Below, piece after piece: positions 26,642 through 35,969 of a DNA stretch of 64,000 nt. The stretch is from positions 1 to 64,000 of the forward strand of contig JAEYYH010000005.1 of NCBI GenBank assembly GCA_023430885.1. Direction: 5' to 3'. Position numbers and translations under genes: made by a program. The first letter of the stretch is position 1. Each line of letters opens with the position of its first letter. The notes under the pieces are model-generated. The model had not been told where the DNA came from. It searched no databases and saw only the letters and a list, made by a program, of their open reading frames with translations. Source of the DNA: Bacillota bacterium (GTDB lineage: Bacteria > Bacillota_I > Bacilli_A > RF39 > UBA660).

Positions 26642-26746
26642 TAATTAGGTAAAATATTATATTATTAGAACACTATTATTCTTGTATTAGATAATTAAGT
26701 AATATATAATTATAAATGTACAAATATATTTTAGTATGGAGGAATT

Positions 26747-27688
26747 ATGAAAAAAATTATTGAAGTAAAAGATTTAGAAAAAAGCTATAAGAAATTAAAA
26801 GCTTTGGACGGTATATCTTTTGATGTAAATGAAGGGGAGATACTAGGTTTATTAGGGCCAAATGGTAGTGGTAAATCTACTACAATTAACTGTTTATTAT
26901 CATTATTAAATTTTGATAAGGGAACAATTAAAATATTTGGTAAGGAAATGCAACCTGATGCTTATGACATAAAAGCTAAAATAGGAGTAGTATTTCAAGA
27001 TGTAGCTGTATTTGATGAATTAACAGTATATGAAAATATTGATTATTTTTGTGGTCTATATATAAAAGATAAAAAGAAAAGACAACAGTATGTAATGGAT
27101 GCTCTTGATTTAGTTTCTTTAAATGAGTTTAAAACTTTTAGACCTAAACAATTATCAGGAGGATTATTAAGAAGACTTAATATTGCTTGTGGTATAGCTC
27201 ATAAACCAAGTTTAATATTTTTAGATGAACCAACTGTTGCAGTTGATCCTCAAAGTAGAAATAATATTCTTGAAGGTATTAAAAAACTTAATAGTACTGG
27301 AGCGACAATTGTTTATACAACTCATTACATGGAAGAAGTAGAACAACTTTGTAATAGAATTATCATTATTGATAAAGGTAAAATTATTGCTGAAGGAACT
27401 AAAGAAGAACTTAAGTCTTTAGTAGATATTGAAGAAAAAATAACTGTTGAGTTAGAAGAATCTTTAAGTGACAGTATTATTAATGATTTATCTAGTATGA
27501 AGCATGTTGATGAGGTACAAGTTGAAGATAAGAATATTATTCTTTCTTATCGTAAAGGTACACGTAATTTAAATAATCTTGTTGACTACATGCGAGAAAA
27601 TAAAATAGGTTATAATCGTATATATTCTGAACTTCCAACCCTAAATGACGTATTCTTAAATCTAACAGGTAAGGAATTAAGAGATTAA
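26747..27688 (+). CDS. ABC transporter ATP-binding protein (ABC-2 exporter)
   Basis: 313 residues: Walker A GPNGSGKST, Q-loop VVFQD, signature LSGGLLRRL, Walker B LIFLDEPTVAVDP and H-loop THYME. A C-terminal extension of about 90 residues is typical of drug/antibiotic-type ABC-2 ATPases. Start after TATGGAGGAATT. The stop overlaps the start of the first permease, and a second permease follows, so the three genes encode an ATPase plus heterodimeric permease. Confidence 0.95.
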   Translation: MKKIIEVKDLEKSYKKLKALDGISFDVNEGEILGLLGPNGSGKSTTINCLLSLLNFDKGTIKIFGKEMQPDAYDIKAKIGVVFQDVAVFDELTVYENIDYFCGLYIKDKKKRQQYVMDALDLVSLNEFKTFRPKQLSGGLLRRLNIACGIAHKPSLIFLDEPTVAVDPQSRNNILEGIKKLNSTGATIVYTTHYMEEVEQLCNRIIIIDKGKIIAEGTKEELKSLVDIEEKITVELEESLSDSIINDLSSMKHVDEVQVEDKNIILSYRKGTRNLNNLVDYMRENKIGYNRIYSELPTLNDVFLNLTGKELRD

Positions 27689-28869
27689 TGTTTTTCCATA
27701 ATTTTAAATATACTTTTAAAGTATTACTTAAAGATCGCGCTTTAATTTTCTGGACTATCTTTTGGCCACTTATTTTAGGAACAATGTTTTATTTAGCTTT
27801 TTCTAATATAGAAGATGCTGAAAAACTTTCAACTATAAATTTAGGTGTTATTAATGATGAAAGGTATCTTGAAGATCAAGCATTAACGATGACTTTAGAT
27901 GAGTTAAGTAATGAAGATAGTGATAACTATCTATTTGACATAAGTTATGGGGATTTGGAAAAACAAAAACAACTTTTGGAAGATAAGGAAATTGATGGTT
28001 ATATTTATTTTGATAATAATGATGATTTGAAAATAATAGTTAAAGAAAATGGAATAAACCAAACTATTATTAAATATGTAGTTGATGAAGTATTTGAATA
28101 TGAAAGATTAACAACAGACATTATAAACTACAATGTAGAAAATGCTATGAGTAGTGGTAATGAAGTTGATATTAATAAAATATATAATGATGTTATTGAA
28201 AAATTAAATAGTAATAAAGAATATACTAATAACATATCTAAAAATAATATGGATGCTACTGTTATAGAATTTTATACTTTAATAGCTATGACATGTTTAT
28301 TTGGATCAATAATAACTAGCTCAGTTATTAGTAATTACCTAGCCAATATAAATAAAAAAGGTGCTAGAATAACATTAGCACCTGTTAGTAGATTACCACT
28401 CTTATTAGGTGGATTTCTAGCAGCCTTTATAGTTCAATTATTTGCTATAGGCATAGTTTTATTTTATACTAATGTCATTTTAGGAATAGATTATGGTACT
28501 AGATTTGACTTAATCATGTTATTATCCTTCTTTGGATGTCTAGCAGGTAGTATGCTTGGACTAGCAACCGGATCAATGACTTTTAAAAATGATAATATGA
28601 GACAAGGTATAGTTGGAGCTATCACAATGTTAGGAAGTTTCTTTTCCGGAATGATGGGAATAACTATGAAATATGTAATTGATACAAATGCTCCAATTAT
28701 TAACATTATTAATCCTGCTAGTATGATAACTGATGGATTTTATTCTCTATATTACTATGATACATTTAGTAGATTCTCTTTTGATATTATAAGTTTATTT
28801 ATTTTTTCATCCATTCTACTAATTATGTCTTACTTCTTGATGAGGAGGAAAAAATATGATAGTATTTAA
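27688..28869 (+). CDS. ABC-2 type permease subunit 1
   Basis: 393 residues: one N-terminal membrane segment (about 20-38), a large external domain to about residue 190, then five membrane segments ending in MRRKKYDSI. This YhgE/ABC2_membrane_3 layout is typical of exporters of peptides, lipids or drugs. Its start overlaps the ATPase stop (TAATG). Substrate unknown. Confidence 0.9.
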   Translation: MFFHNFKYTFKVLLKDRALIFWTIFWPLILGTMFYLAFSNIEDAEKLSTINLGVINDERYLEDQALTMTLDELSNEDSDNYLFDISYGDLEKQKQLLEDKEIDGYIYFDNNDDLKIIVKENGINQTIIKYVVDEVFEYERLTTDIINYNVENAMSSGNEVDINKIYNDVIEKLNSNKEYTNNISKNNMDATVIEFYTLIAMTCLFGSIITSSVISNYLANINKKGARITLAPVSRLPLLLGGFLAAFIVQLFAIGIVLFYTNVILGIDYGTRFDLIMLLSFFGCLAGSMLGLATGSMTFKNDNMRQGIVGAITMLGSFFSGMMGITMKYVIDTNAPIINIINPASMITDGFYSLYYYDTFSRFSFDIISLFIFSSILLIMSYFLMRRKKYDSI

Positions 28870-30004
28870 AAATTACTTTAGAATATTAGCAGCTAATAAA
28901 GGCAGTATTATATTATATATTGCAATACTTCTAGTTTTTACTACTTTTAGTACTACCAGTAGTAATACGGAAAATCAGTTTAAAGCTTCTAAACCTAATG
29001 TTGCCATTATTAATAATGATAGTGACAGTATTATAGTAGAAAATTTTATTAATTATGTTAAAGATAATGCTGATTTAGTTGAGATAGTAAACGATGAAAA
29101 TGCAATTGATGATGCTTTATTTTATGAACAAGTTGCTGCTGTTTTATTTATATATAATGGATATACTAAAGATTATTTAAATAATACTGAAAAACAGTTA
29201 GATATTAAAATAGGAATAAGTTCGTCTTCTTCTTATGCTAAAATGGTTGTTGAAAAGTATTTAAGAATTGCTAGTATAGCTAATGATGATATTAATGATA
29301 CAACTAGTATAATAAATACTATTAATTATTCATTAAGTAAAACAGCAACAGTTGAATTAGATAATACTATCGATACAGATAGTTTAAGTACAGCCAGTTT
29401 CTACTTTAACTTTTCTAATTATACTATGTTAGCTATTTGTATATATTTAATAGCTATTATTATGAATACATTTAATAAAGATAATGTTAGAAAAAGAAAT
29501 CTTGTTAGTAGTAAAAAAATAGATTCTATTACAAGAGAACTTTATTTAGGAAATTTAGTATTTGCTATATCAGTTTGGTTATTTATTGCAATAACTAGTT
29601 TCTTTGTAGTAGGAAAAATAATGTTTACAACAAATGGGCTATTCTTGATACTTAATTCATTTGTATTTATGATTTTAGCTTTAGGAATTGGTTTCTTAAT
29701 TGGAACTGTTTTAAAAAGCAAAAATGCTATAAATGGTATTATGAATGTAATAGCTCTAGGTTCAAGCTTCTTATGTGGTTGCTTTGTTCCAGCTGAATTT
29801 ATGCCTAGTGCAGTAGTTAATTTCTCAAAAATATTGCCATCTTACTGGTATGTTCAAAATAATAACTTTATCAAAACAGTAGAAGTTTTTGATAATAGTT
29901 CAGTAGGAACTATCTTAATTAATATGGCAGTGGTTTTAGGATTTGCGTTATTCTTTTTTATAATTACAAGCGTAATTATAAAACGCAAAGTAAGACAAAA
30001 CTAA
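28856..30004 (+). CDS. ABC-2 type permease subunit 2
   Basis: 382 residues, same layout as the preceding permease (membrane segment, external domain, five C-terminal segments), so the pair likely form a heterodimer. Its ribosome site GAGGAGGAAAA and start lie within the last codons of the preceding gene, a 14-base overlap. A terminator follows. Confidence 0.9.
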   Translation: MIVFKNYFRILAANKGSIILYIAILLVFTTFSTTSSNTENQFKASKPNVAIINNDSDSIIVENFINYVKDNADLVEIVNDENAIDDALFYEQVAAVLFIYNGYTKDYLNNTEKQLDIKIGISSSSSYAKMVVEKYLRIASIANDDINDTTSIINTINYSLSKTATVELDNTIDTDSLSTASFYFNFSNYTMLAICIYLIAIIMNTFNKDNVRKRNLVSSKKIDSITRELYLGNLVFAISVWLFIAITSFFVVGKIMFTTNGLFLILNSFVFMILALGIGFLIGTVLKSKNAINGIMNVIALGSSFLCGCFVPAEFMPSAVVNFSKILPSYWYVQNNNFIKTVEVFDNSSVGTILINMAVVLGFALFFFIITSVIIKRKVRQN

Positions 30005-30005
30005 T

Positions 30006-30034
30006 AAAAGTTTAGTATAATACTAAACTTTTTT
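30006..30034 (+). terminator. Rho-independent terminator
   Basis: AAAAGTTTAGTA, loop TAA, TACTAAACTTTT and T-run, ending the ABC exporter operon. Confidence 0.9.
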
Positions 30035-30173
30035 GTTTCTATATCATAAAATAATAAAAAATATTATTTTATTATTGTTTTAAATAAAAATATATAGTAT
30101 AATACAAAAGCGATGTGCAAAAAAATGGTTTTATTATATGTTTTCAAAAATAAACAAAATTTTTGAAAAGTAC

Positions 30174-30202
30174 TTGTCAAAGTATGTAAAATAATATATA
30201 AT
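30174..30202 (+). promoter_or_regulatory. Promoter of the tRNA-Ile/tRNA-Glu unit
   Basis: TTGTCA at 30174-30179 and TATAAT at 30197-30202 with a 17-base spacer, 25 bases before tRNA-Ile. Confidence 0.8.
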
Positions 30203-30226
30203 GAAATAGTCCTTGAAAAATTAGAT

Positions 30227-30303
<77 letters not shown>

Positions 30304-30323
30304 TTTAATTTTTTATATAATAT

Positions 30324-30400
30324 GGCCCGTTGGTGAAGCGGCTTAACACACATGCCTTTCACGCATGCATTCACGAGTTCGAACCTCGTACGGGTCACCA
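30324..30400 (+). tRNA. tRNA-Glu (UUC)
   Basis: 77 nt with encoded CCA. Acceptor stem GGCCCGT/ACGGGTC with one G-U; anticodon loop CTTTCAC gives UUC. No rRNA genes are nearby. Confidence 0.96.
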
Positions 30401-30410
30401 TTAAAAAAAC

Positions 30411-30436
30411 AAACTACTAGAAATAGTAGTTTTTTA
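30411..30436 (+). terminator. Terminator of the tRNA pair
   Basis: AAACTACTA, loop GAAA, TAGTAGTTT and T-run. Confidence 0.9.
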
Positions 30437-30471
30437 TTATCTATATATAAAAAAAGAAATAGTTATTTTAA

Positions 30472-31257
30472 CTATTTCTTTCGTTTTGTCATAAGTTTTT
30501 GACTATTGTTAGTATCTTGTGATTTTCGTTCATTTGCTTTATCAACTATTAAGTCATTTTTTAAATTTTCTAATGATTCTATTTTTTCTTGTCTTGATAA
30601 TTGCTCGTTATTAGCATCATGGTTAGCAGTTTCTTCTTTTTCGTCTAAATCAATATAAATTTCTTTTTGACCGTTTTGACTTTCAAGCTCTTTTAATAAA
30701 GTATTCATATCTAAGTCTTTAGTAAAAATATTCATTTTTTCAATAAGTTTACCGCGTTGCTCAATAATAGAAAGTTTAGAAATAGGTCCTTCAGCTTTAA
30801 CCACTATGAATTTATCATTTTCTCGTCTAAACCAAATAGTATTTTTTTCATTATTTTCAGTATAACTTATGCTTTCTGATGAACTTTGTGTTTGTTGTCT
30901 AGCATTAATATATATGGCATTAAATGCAGAAGGATTCTTTTTGTATTCTTCTTCCTCTTCTTTTGTCATAGGTATTAAAGAATCAAGGACACTTAATTGA
31001 TCTAAAATCATGTGTCTAACATTATTATAAATCATAGTTCTTTGAAATACTCCCATAATATTGACAACAGGTATAAGTAGTGACATAAGTGTAACTTTAG
31101 AAGCGTTAGGGTTAATTTGACTAGCAAGCTCGGATATTTTCTTAACATCAATTTTATAGCCATTATCAGCTACATCTTTAAAGATTCTTAATTCACTTGA
31201 TAATTCCATTACTACACTTGCTATTATGGTTAAAATCCATATAATTAGTAATTCCAT
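30472..31257 (-). CDS. Membrane protein of unknown function with charged C-terminal tail
   Basis: 261 residues: hydrophobic N-terminus (2-18), a second hydrophobic segment at 55-71 and a long cytoplasmic tail very rich in Glu, Lys, Asn and Gln, likely disordered or coiled coil. No family recognised. The stop region lies in an inverted repeat (AAATAGTT/AACTATTT) that may act as terminator. Confidence 0.65.
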   Translation of the reverse strand: MELLIIWILTIIASVVMELSSELRIFKDVADNGYKIDVKKISELASQINPNASKVTLMSLLIPVVNIMGVFQRTMIYNNVRHMILDQLSVLDSLIPMTKEEEEEYKKNPSAFNAIYINARQQTQSSSESISYTENNEKNTIWFRRENDKFIVVKAEGPISKLSIIEQRGKLIEKMNIFTKDLDMNTLLKELESQNGQKEIYIDLDEKEETANHDANNEQLSRQEKIESLENLKNDLIVDKANERKSQDTNNSQKLMTKRKK

Positions 31258-31375
31258 TTAAAATTTCTCTTTTTTAATACATTTTGTATTTTAATGCGTA
31301 TATAAGTATTTGTTAAATTAGATAAAAAATTTGAATAATAATCAATATATGTTATAATTAAAATAGGTGAAGTGT

Positions 31376-31993
31376 ATGAAAAGGAAATATTCTATAGTTG
31401 TAGTCTATGCTATTCTTGCTTTTATTCTAATTATGTCTTTATATTATATTTTTACTCCCAATAAAACAAAACTAGGTATACTATATGGAGATTATTATGC
31501 CTCAATAGAAAAAAATCTTAATGTAATTGAAGATAATATGGACGAAATAGCCATTAGTGATGATGATTCAAATTGGTCAGAATTAAAAGAAACTGATCTT
31601 GATGATAAGCAGTTAAAGAAAACTTATAATTTATTAGTAGAGGACATAACGAAATGTTATTTAGTATCTACTGATTTAAAAAACAAAGTATACGATAATA
31701 AAAAAGTATTAAGTTTTAAAAATAAAAGAAGTATATCTGAAAAAGATTTATTAAGTCTTTCAGAAAATGAGAATTGTTTAAAAGATTTTGATAAATATAA
31801 TACTTTAACATTAGGTGATGATAAAGATACTTCAGAAAAGATAAGACAACAAATAAGTATTATTATTGATTATGAATATGGTACATCTAATGATGGAACT
31901 TTTATAAGTGTAATTGAAGAGGAAGCAATAAATGTAAGTAAAATTGCTAGTCTTACTAAATGGTTAAAGATAGAATATAACAGTAATAAATAA
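31376..31993 (+). CDS. Membrane-anchored protein of unknown function
   Basis: 205 residues from the ATG behind ATAGGTGAAGTGT; a GTG three codons upstream lies in the ribosome site. One membrane segment at about 6-25, then a helical, acidic external domain with two Cys. Transcribed alone, with a terminator downstream. No family recognised. Confidence 0.65.
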   Translation: MKRKYSIVVVYAILAFILIMSLYYIFTPNKTKLGILYGDYYASIEKNLNVIEDNMDEIAISDDDSNWSELKETDLDDKQLKKTYNLLVEDITKCYLVSTDLKNKVYDNKKVLSFKNKRSISEKDLLSLSENENCLKDFDKYNTLTLGDDKDTSEKIRQQISIIIDYEYGTSNDGTFISVIEEEAINVSKIASLTKWLKIEYNSNK

Positions 31994-32014
31994 ATTTAAT
32001 TAATTATTTATATT

Positions 32015-32041
32015 AACTACTCATTATGTGAGTAGTTTTTA
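32015..32041 (+). terminator. Rho-independent terminator
   Basis: AACTACTCA, loop TTATG, TGAGTAGTT and T-run. Confidence 0.9.
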
Positions 32042-32127
32042 TTTTCTTAAAAAGAATGAATTAAATTGCACTTTTTCAAAAAAGTGCTATAATAATTATT
32101 CATTTGAAACAAAAGGGGTGAATTCTT

Positions 32128-32667
32128 GTGATTGAAAGAATTATTGATCATATTGAAGATACATTAATACACAAGCAATACGTTTTACAAAGTGCAAGAA
32201 TTCTTAGTAAGAGTTTAATTGAAAATGGTCAGTTAGATAAAGCTTTAGAACTTATTAAAAGATGTTCTGTTCATGATAATTCTAAATTTATGGCAGAAGA
32301 AATAGAAGCCTTTATATTGCTTGATAATAAAGATAGTATGATGAATCCTAAAGTTACTTTGGATGAAAAGCAAAAAGCAGCTTTAAGATTACACTGGCAA
32401 AACAATAGTCATCATCCTGAACATTATAGTGATGTTACTATGATGACAGATTTAGATTTAATGGAGATGGCTTGTGACTGTAGTGCTAGAAGTATGCAGT
32501 ATGGTACAGACTTACTTGATTTCATTGAAGTAAGACAAAATGAAAGATTTCATTTTCCAGAAGATATGTATGAAAAATATAAGGGATACTGCAGTATTCT
32601 TGCACTTGGCTATAAAGAGCTTGAAGGTGCCCCTAAAATGCTTATTAAACGAAAGATTGATAAATAA
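32128..32667 (+). CDS. DUF5662-type (HD-like) protein
   Basis: 179 residues starting at GTG after AAAAGGGGTGAATTCTT. Histidine-rich motifs VHDNSKFMAEEIEAF and LHWQNNSHHPEHY fit the DUF5662 family, which shows HD-phosphohydrolase-like features (H..HD plus a distal His cluster). A metal-dependent hydrolase activity is plausible but not shown. Alone between a terminator and tRNA-Ser. Confidence 0.75.
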   Translation: MIERIIDHIEDTLIHKQYVLQSARILSKSLIENGQLDKALELIKRCSVHDNSKFMAEEIEAFILLDNKDSMMNPKVTLDEKQKAALRLHWQNNSHHPEHYSDVTMMTDLDLMEMACDCSARSMQYGTDLLDFIEVRQNERFHFPEDMYEKYKGYCSILALGYKELEGAPKMLIKRKIDK

Positions 32668-32783
32668 TCATCTTTCTTTTTTCTTGCTTAAAACAGCTTA
32701 AAATAGCATAATTAAGCTATACTAATAAAAGAAGTTATATTAAAGTATGAGAGGCATTAACTTTCTTTTTTTCCTTTTATCTA

Positions 32784-32812
32784 TTGACACATCTAGCATA
32801 ATAATGTAGAAT
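32784..32812 (+). promoter_or_regulatory. Promoter of tRNA-Ser
   Basis: TTGACA at 32784-32789 and TAGAAT at 32807-32812, exactly 17 bases apart, 16 bases before the tRNA. The remaining sequence from 32668 to 32783 holds a weak GAAAGAT/ATCTTTC hairpin and nothing else I can name. Confidence 0.85.
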
Positions 32813-32828
32813 TAATTTGTAGTTGTTT

Positions 32829-32919
32829 GAAGCAGTACTCAAGAGGCTGAAGAGGCGTCCCTGCTAAGGATGTAGATCGGGTAACTGGTGCGAGGGTTCA
32901 AATCCCTCCTGCTTCGCCA
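32829..32919 (+). tRNA. tRNA-Ser (GCU)
   Basis: 91 nt with encoded CCA and a long variable arm, as expected of tRNA-Ser. Acceptor stem GAAGCAG/CTGCTTC is perfect; anticodon loop CTGCTAA gives GCU. Confidence 0.97.
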
Positions 32920-32929
32920 ATAAAAAAGT

Positions 32930-32955
32930 AAAACCTTTTATAAAGGTTTTTTTCT
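32930..32955 (+). terminator. Terminator of tRNA-Ser
   Basis: AAACCTTT, short loop, AAAGGTTT and T-run. Confidence 0.9.
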
Positions 32956-33027
32956 TTGTATAAATAATAATTTGTATTTCTAGAAAATTATGTTATAATA
33001 AACCCCGATAAAAAAGGGGATGTTTAT

Positions 33028-33810
33028 ATGGACAAAGTAAGAGTAGCTAGCGGAACAAATCTATTAAGTGATTTATCTTTAGAACTTTATCCTTCTGCTT
33101 TAGGGTTCTATGGTGATAAATATAAAAATATAATTGACGAAACATTAAATAGAACATATCTATATGAATGGACAAATCAATCGCTTTTGAACATTATGTG
33201 TCAAATAACAAGATCTGAAATTAAACCTTCGCAAATAAAAAAACAGCTGGAAAAAGAGAATACAACTTTTGGCTTTCATTATTTAAATAAGCGTTTTTTA
33301 GTAGGTATGGAACACTTTGTCGTTGTTAGAAATTTATCTAATAAAGATGAGATGCGTGCTATACTTTCTCATGAACTATATGGTCATGCGGTATGTTCAA
33401 CATATAATAATTTTGTTACAAACGATTATCATATGTGTTCACGTAATGGTATATGTTTTGAGAGATTGCAAACAGACGATGTAATTAATGAACAGGCTAA
33501 TGAAGGTATGATCGAATATATAGCATTACAAATAATGCATATACATAATTCAAATTATAAAAGAGATAATAACAAGTATACATATAACCATGCTGTAGAA
33601 GCTGCTAGACAGCTATTTAAATATATAGGAAAAGAAAAAATGTTAGAACTTCTTGTATGTGGTAAGGATAATATTGAAAATTTATTTGATAATAAAAATG
33701 TCTATTCTTGGCGTTCTTTAGCTTTAGAGCTTGAAAAGAAACCAACTGAAATTGATATTGATGACCATTTGGATGGATTTGTTAAAAGATATAAATATGA
33801 AAATAGATAA
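33028..33810 (+). CDS. Protein of unknown function with a zincin-like HELYGH motif
   Basis: 260 residues, start after AAAAGGGGATGTTTAT. ILSHELYGHAVCS (His115, Glu116, His120) resembles an HExxH site but has one extra residue between Glu and the second His. A Glu in INEQANEGMIEYIA about 50 residues later could be a further ligand. No signal peptide or membrane segment. A metalloprotease-like protein is possible; the spacing argues for caution. Confidence 0.5.
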   Translation: MDKVRVASGTNLLSDLSLELYPSALGFYGDKYKNIIDETLNRTYLYEWTNQSLLNIMCQITRSEIKPSQIKKQLEKENTTFGFHYLNKRFLVGMEHFVVVRNLSNKDEMRAILSHELYGHAVCSTYNNFVTNDYHMCSRNGICFERLQTDDVINEQANEGMIEYIALQIMHIHNSNYKRDNNKYTYNHAVEAARQLFKYIGKEKMLELLVCGKDNIENLFDNKNVYSWRSLALELEKKPTEIDIDDHLDGFVKRYKYENR

Positions 33811-33863
33811 AAGACTTTTTCTTTTATCTATTTTAGTGTATTATTGTATAAGGACGTGAGAAA

Positions 33864-34733
33864 ATGAATGATAAATATGTAGTAGAAGAACCAATTATCC
33901 TAATGGATTTCTTAATTGAAAAGATGGATAAGCCTCGTAAAAAAGCAAAACAATTACTTACAAATGAGGCAGTACTTGTTAATAATAGTACAGTAACTAA
34001 ATTTAATAGACCACTTTTTAAAGGCGATGTTGTTTCTATTAAAGGATTTAATTCAAGCAATATAGACCCGCGTGTAGAAATACTTTATGAAGATAAAGAT
34101 ATAATTGTGGTTAATAAAGCTAGTGGTTTACTTACAATAGCAACAGAAAATGAAAAAGAAAAGACATTATATCACATGGTAAGTGAATATGTAAAAGTGA
34201 AAAATAAGAATGCCAGAATCTTTGTTATTCATAGATTAGATAAAGAAACATCTGGTATTGTAATGTTTGCTAAAAATGAAAAAGTCAAAAAATTATATCA
34301 AGATTCATGGGATGAACTAGTGATATATCGTGGTTACATGGCTTTAGTAGAAGGTTATGTAGAAGACTATAAAGGAAATATAACGCAGTATTTAAAAGAG
34401 AGTGAAGATGGCTTTAAAGTTTATGCTGTTAAAAAAGAAATAGGTAAAAAAGCTGTTACTAAATATAAGGCGGTATCAAGAAATGAAAAGTATTCTCTTC
34501 TTGATGTTGAAATTGAAACTGGAAGAAAAAATCAAATAAGAGTAGCTATGCAACATATTAATCATCCTGTAGTAGGCGATTACAAGTATGGTTCAAATGA
34601 TAAATCTTTAAAAAGATTAGGACTTCATGCTTATAAATTAATAGTAATTAATCCACTTACTAAAAAAGAAATGATTTTTGAAACAACCACACCTAGAGAA
34701 TTTTATAAATTTGCCAAGAATAGGGAAAAATAA
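33864..34733 (+). CDS. RluA-family RNA pseudouridine synthase
   Basis: 289 residues, start after AAGGACGTGAGAAA. An N-terminal S4 RNA-binding domain (FLIEKMDKPRKKAKQLLTNE) precedes the catalytic domain with IHRLDKETSGIVMFAK, where the Asp is the nucleophile. GRKNQIRVAMQHINHPVVGD completes the signature. The target uridine (rRNA or tRNA) cannot be told from sequence. Stands alone before a strong terminator. Confidence 0.93.
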   Translation: MNDKYVVEEPIILMDFLIEKMDKPRKKAKQLLTNEAVLVNNSTVTKFNRPLFKGDVVSIKGFNSSNIDPRVEILYEDKDIIVVNKASGLLTIATENEKEKTLYHMVSEYVKVKNKNARIFVIHRLDKETSGIVMFAKNEKVKKLYQDSWDELVIYRGYMALVEGYVEDYKGNITQYLKESEDGFKVYAVKKEIGKKAVTKYKAVSRNEKYSLLDVEIETGRKNQIRVAMQHINHPVVGDYKYGSNDKSLKRLGLHAYKLIVINPLTKKEMIFETTTPREFYKFAKNREK

Positions 34734-34740
34734 CTAAATA

Positions 34741-34776
34741 AAAAACTGATTCATTATTACTTGAATCAGTTTTTAT
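34741..34776. terminator. Bidirectional terminator
   Basis: AAAAACTGATTCA pairs with TGAATCAGTTTTT (13 bp, 8-base loop) between convergent genes. Confidence 0.92.
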
Positions 34777-34784
34777 TTTATATA

Positions 34785-35654
34785 TTATTTATATACTTCG
34801 TCTTTTATAGCTTCAATATTATCTTTCATAATACTTATATAATCTTTTTTATTACTTCTTTCTTGCTCAGTAATATTAGATAATGTATGTAGATAAGATA
34901 CTTTTACTCCAGTATCATCAATAATACTTTTTACTACATCATTAAGTTCTTCATTCTTAGGAGCAAACATAGTAGTAGTTGAACCACTATTAATTAATGC
35001 TTTAGCTTGTGAAATTGTTTTTTCAGTTGCCGTATCACTATCAAGAGATATAACATTAAAACCATATTTACTTAAGAATAAGAATAAATCATCAGTAACT
35101 ATTAAATTTTTACTTGCTGCATTTTCTACTACTAAACTAATATTAGCATCCAAATTAGACAATTCTATTTTTAAAGCATCATAATTTGCTTCAATATCAT
35201 TTTTCATGTAGTGGTTTGTAACATATTCATCAAAACCATTTTTAATATTTTGCGCTATCATAAGTAAGTTAGAAGGATTAATCCATAGTTCTTCAGTACG
35301 ATTATTAATTTCCATACTAGCAGTAGAGTCTATAATCATTATATTTTTATTATATTCAAAGAAGTCAGTTACATAGTTTTTTTCATCTACTAATCCATTA
35401 AATATAAATAAGTCTGCTGTACTATAATCTTTTACTTGTTTTCTAGTAAGTTCATATTCAGTTGGTATAACACCATCTGGATAAATACTTGTTACATTTC
35501 CATACTTGCCATATAATCTATTAACTATATATTCAATAGGGTATACAGTAGTATATATATCTATATCTTCCATTGTATCACTCTTAAAGCACCCAGTACT
35601 TGATAATGATATAACAGCTAAAAGCATAACACATAATATTTTTTTGAAATTCAT
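34785..35654 (-). CDS. ZnuA-like metal-binding lipoprotein lacking the usual histidine ligands
   Basis: 289 residues. Signal peptide with lipobox SSTGC (lipid-modified Cys22), then the cluster A-I (ZnuA/TroA, SBP_bac_9) fold: TVYPIEYIVNRLYG, a long backbone helix and a second lobe. Three positions that normally hold zinc-binding His appear replaced: Glu67 in PTEYEL (family DPHxYEP), the ELWINP segment near 122-127 (family HxWLDP) and Asp188-189 in VTDDLFLFLSKYG (family HDAFGYF). No ATPase or permease gene is adjacent. It starts at the yidD stop (TAATG), so the two are co-transcribed. A different ligand or a non-transport role is possible. Confidence 0.75.
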   Translation of the reverse strand: MNFKKILCVMLLAVISLSSTGCFKSDTMEDIDIYTTVYPIEYIVNRLYGKYGNVTSIYPDGVIPTEYELTRKQVKDYSTADLFIFNGLVDEKNYVTDFFEYNKNIMIIDSTASMEINNRTEELWINPSNLLMIAQNIKNGFDEYVTNHYMKNDIEANYDALKIELSNLDANISLVVENAASKNLIVTDDLFLFLSKYGFNVISLDSDTATEKTISQAKALINSGSTTTMFAPKNEELNDVVKSIIDDTGVKVSYLHTLSNITEQERSNKKDYISIMKDNIEAIKDEVYK

Positions 35655-35875
35655 TATTTCACTCCTTTTTTTGGAACAGGATCATATCCAGATTTACAGA
35701 AGGGATTGCATCTTAAAATTCTTTTTACGGCTAGAAAGCTTCCTTTAACACTACCATGTAATGTTATAGCTTCAATTGCATAATTAGAACACGTAGGAAT
35801 AAACCTACAATTATTATGAAAATCTCCTGGTATTTTTTGGTATGATCTTATCATTTTTATTAAGATATTCTTCAT
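35654..35875 (-). CDS. yidD: Membrane protein insertion efficiency factor YidD
   Basis: 73 residues of the UPF0161/YidD family: IRSYQKIPGDFHNNCRFIPTCSNYA read in parts, with the conserved CRF.PTCS.YA block, then KRILRCNPF and GYDPVP. The family assists YidC-dependent membrane insertion. It normally sits in the rpmH-rnpA-yidC neighbourhood; here it is separated from them and coupled to the ZnuA-like gene. A non-coding gap of about 95 bases separates it from divergent rnc. Confidence 0.95.
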   Translation of the reverse strand: MKNILIKMIRSYQKIPGDFHNNCRFIPTCSNYAIEAITLHGSVKGSFLAVKRILRCNPFCKSGYDPVPKKGVK

Positions 35876-35969
35876 ATTAACACCACAATAATTATACGAT
35901 AAAATACACTAAAAGTAAAATAAATTATAATACTTTGTAAAAATTTGATATAATGAAATAGGTGATAGT

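Noticed and set aside
30034..30226. Hidden gene or riboswitch before tRNA-Ile
   Set aside because: Only AT-rich sequence with the tRNA promoter was found; no open frame with a ribosome site and no known riboswitch core.
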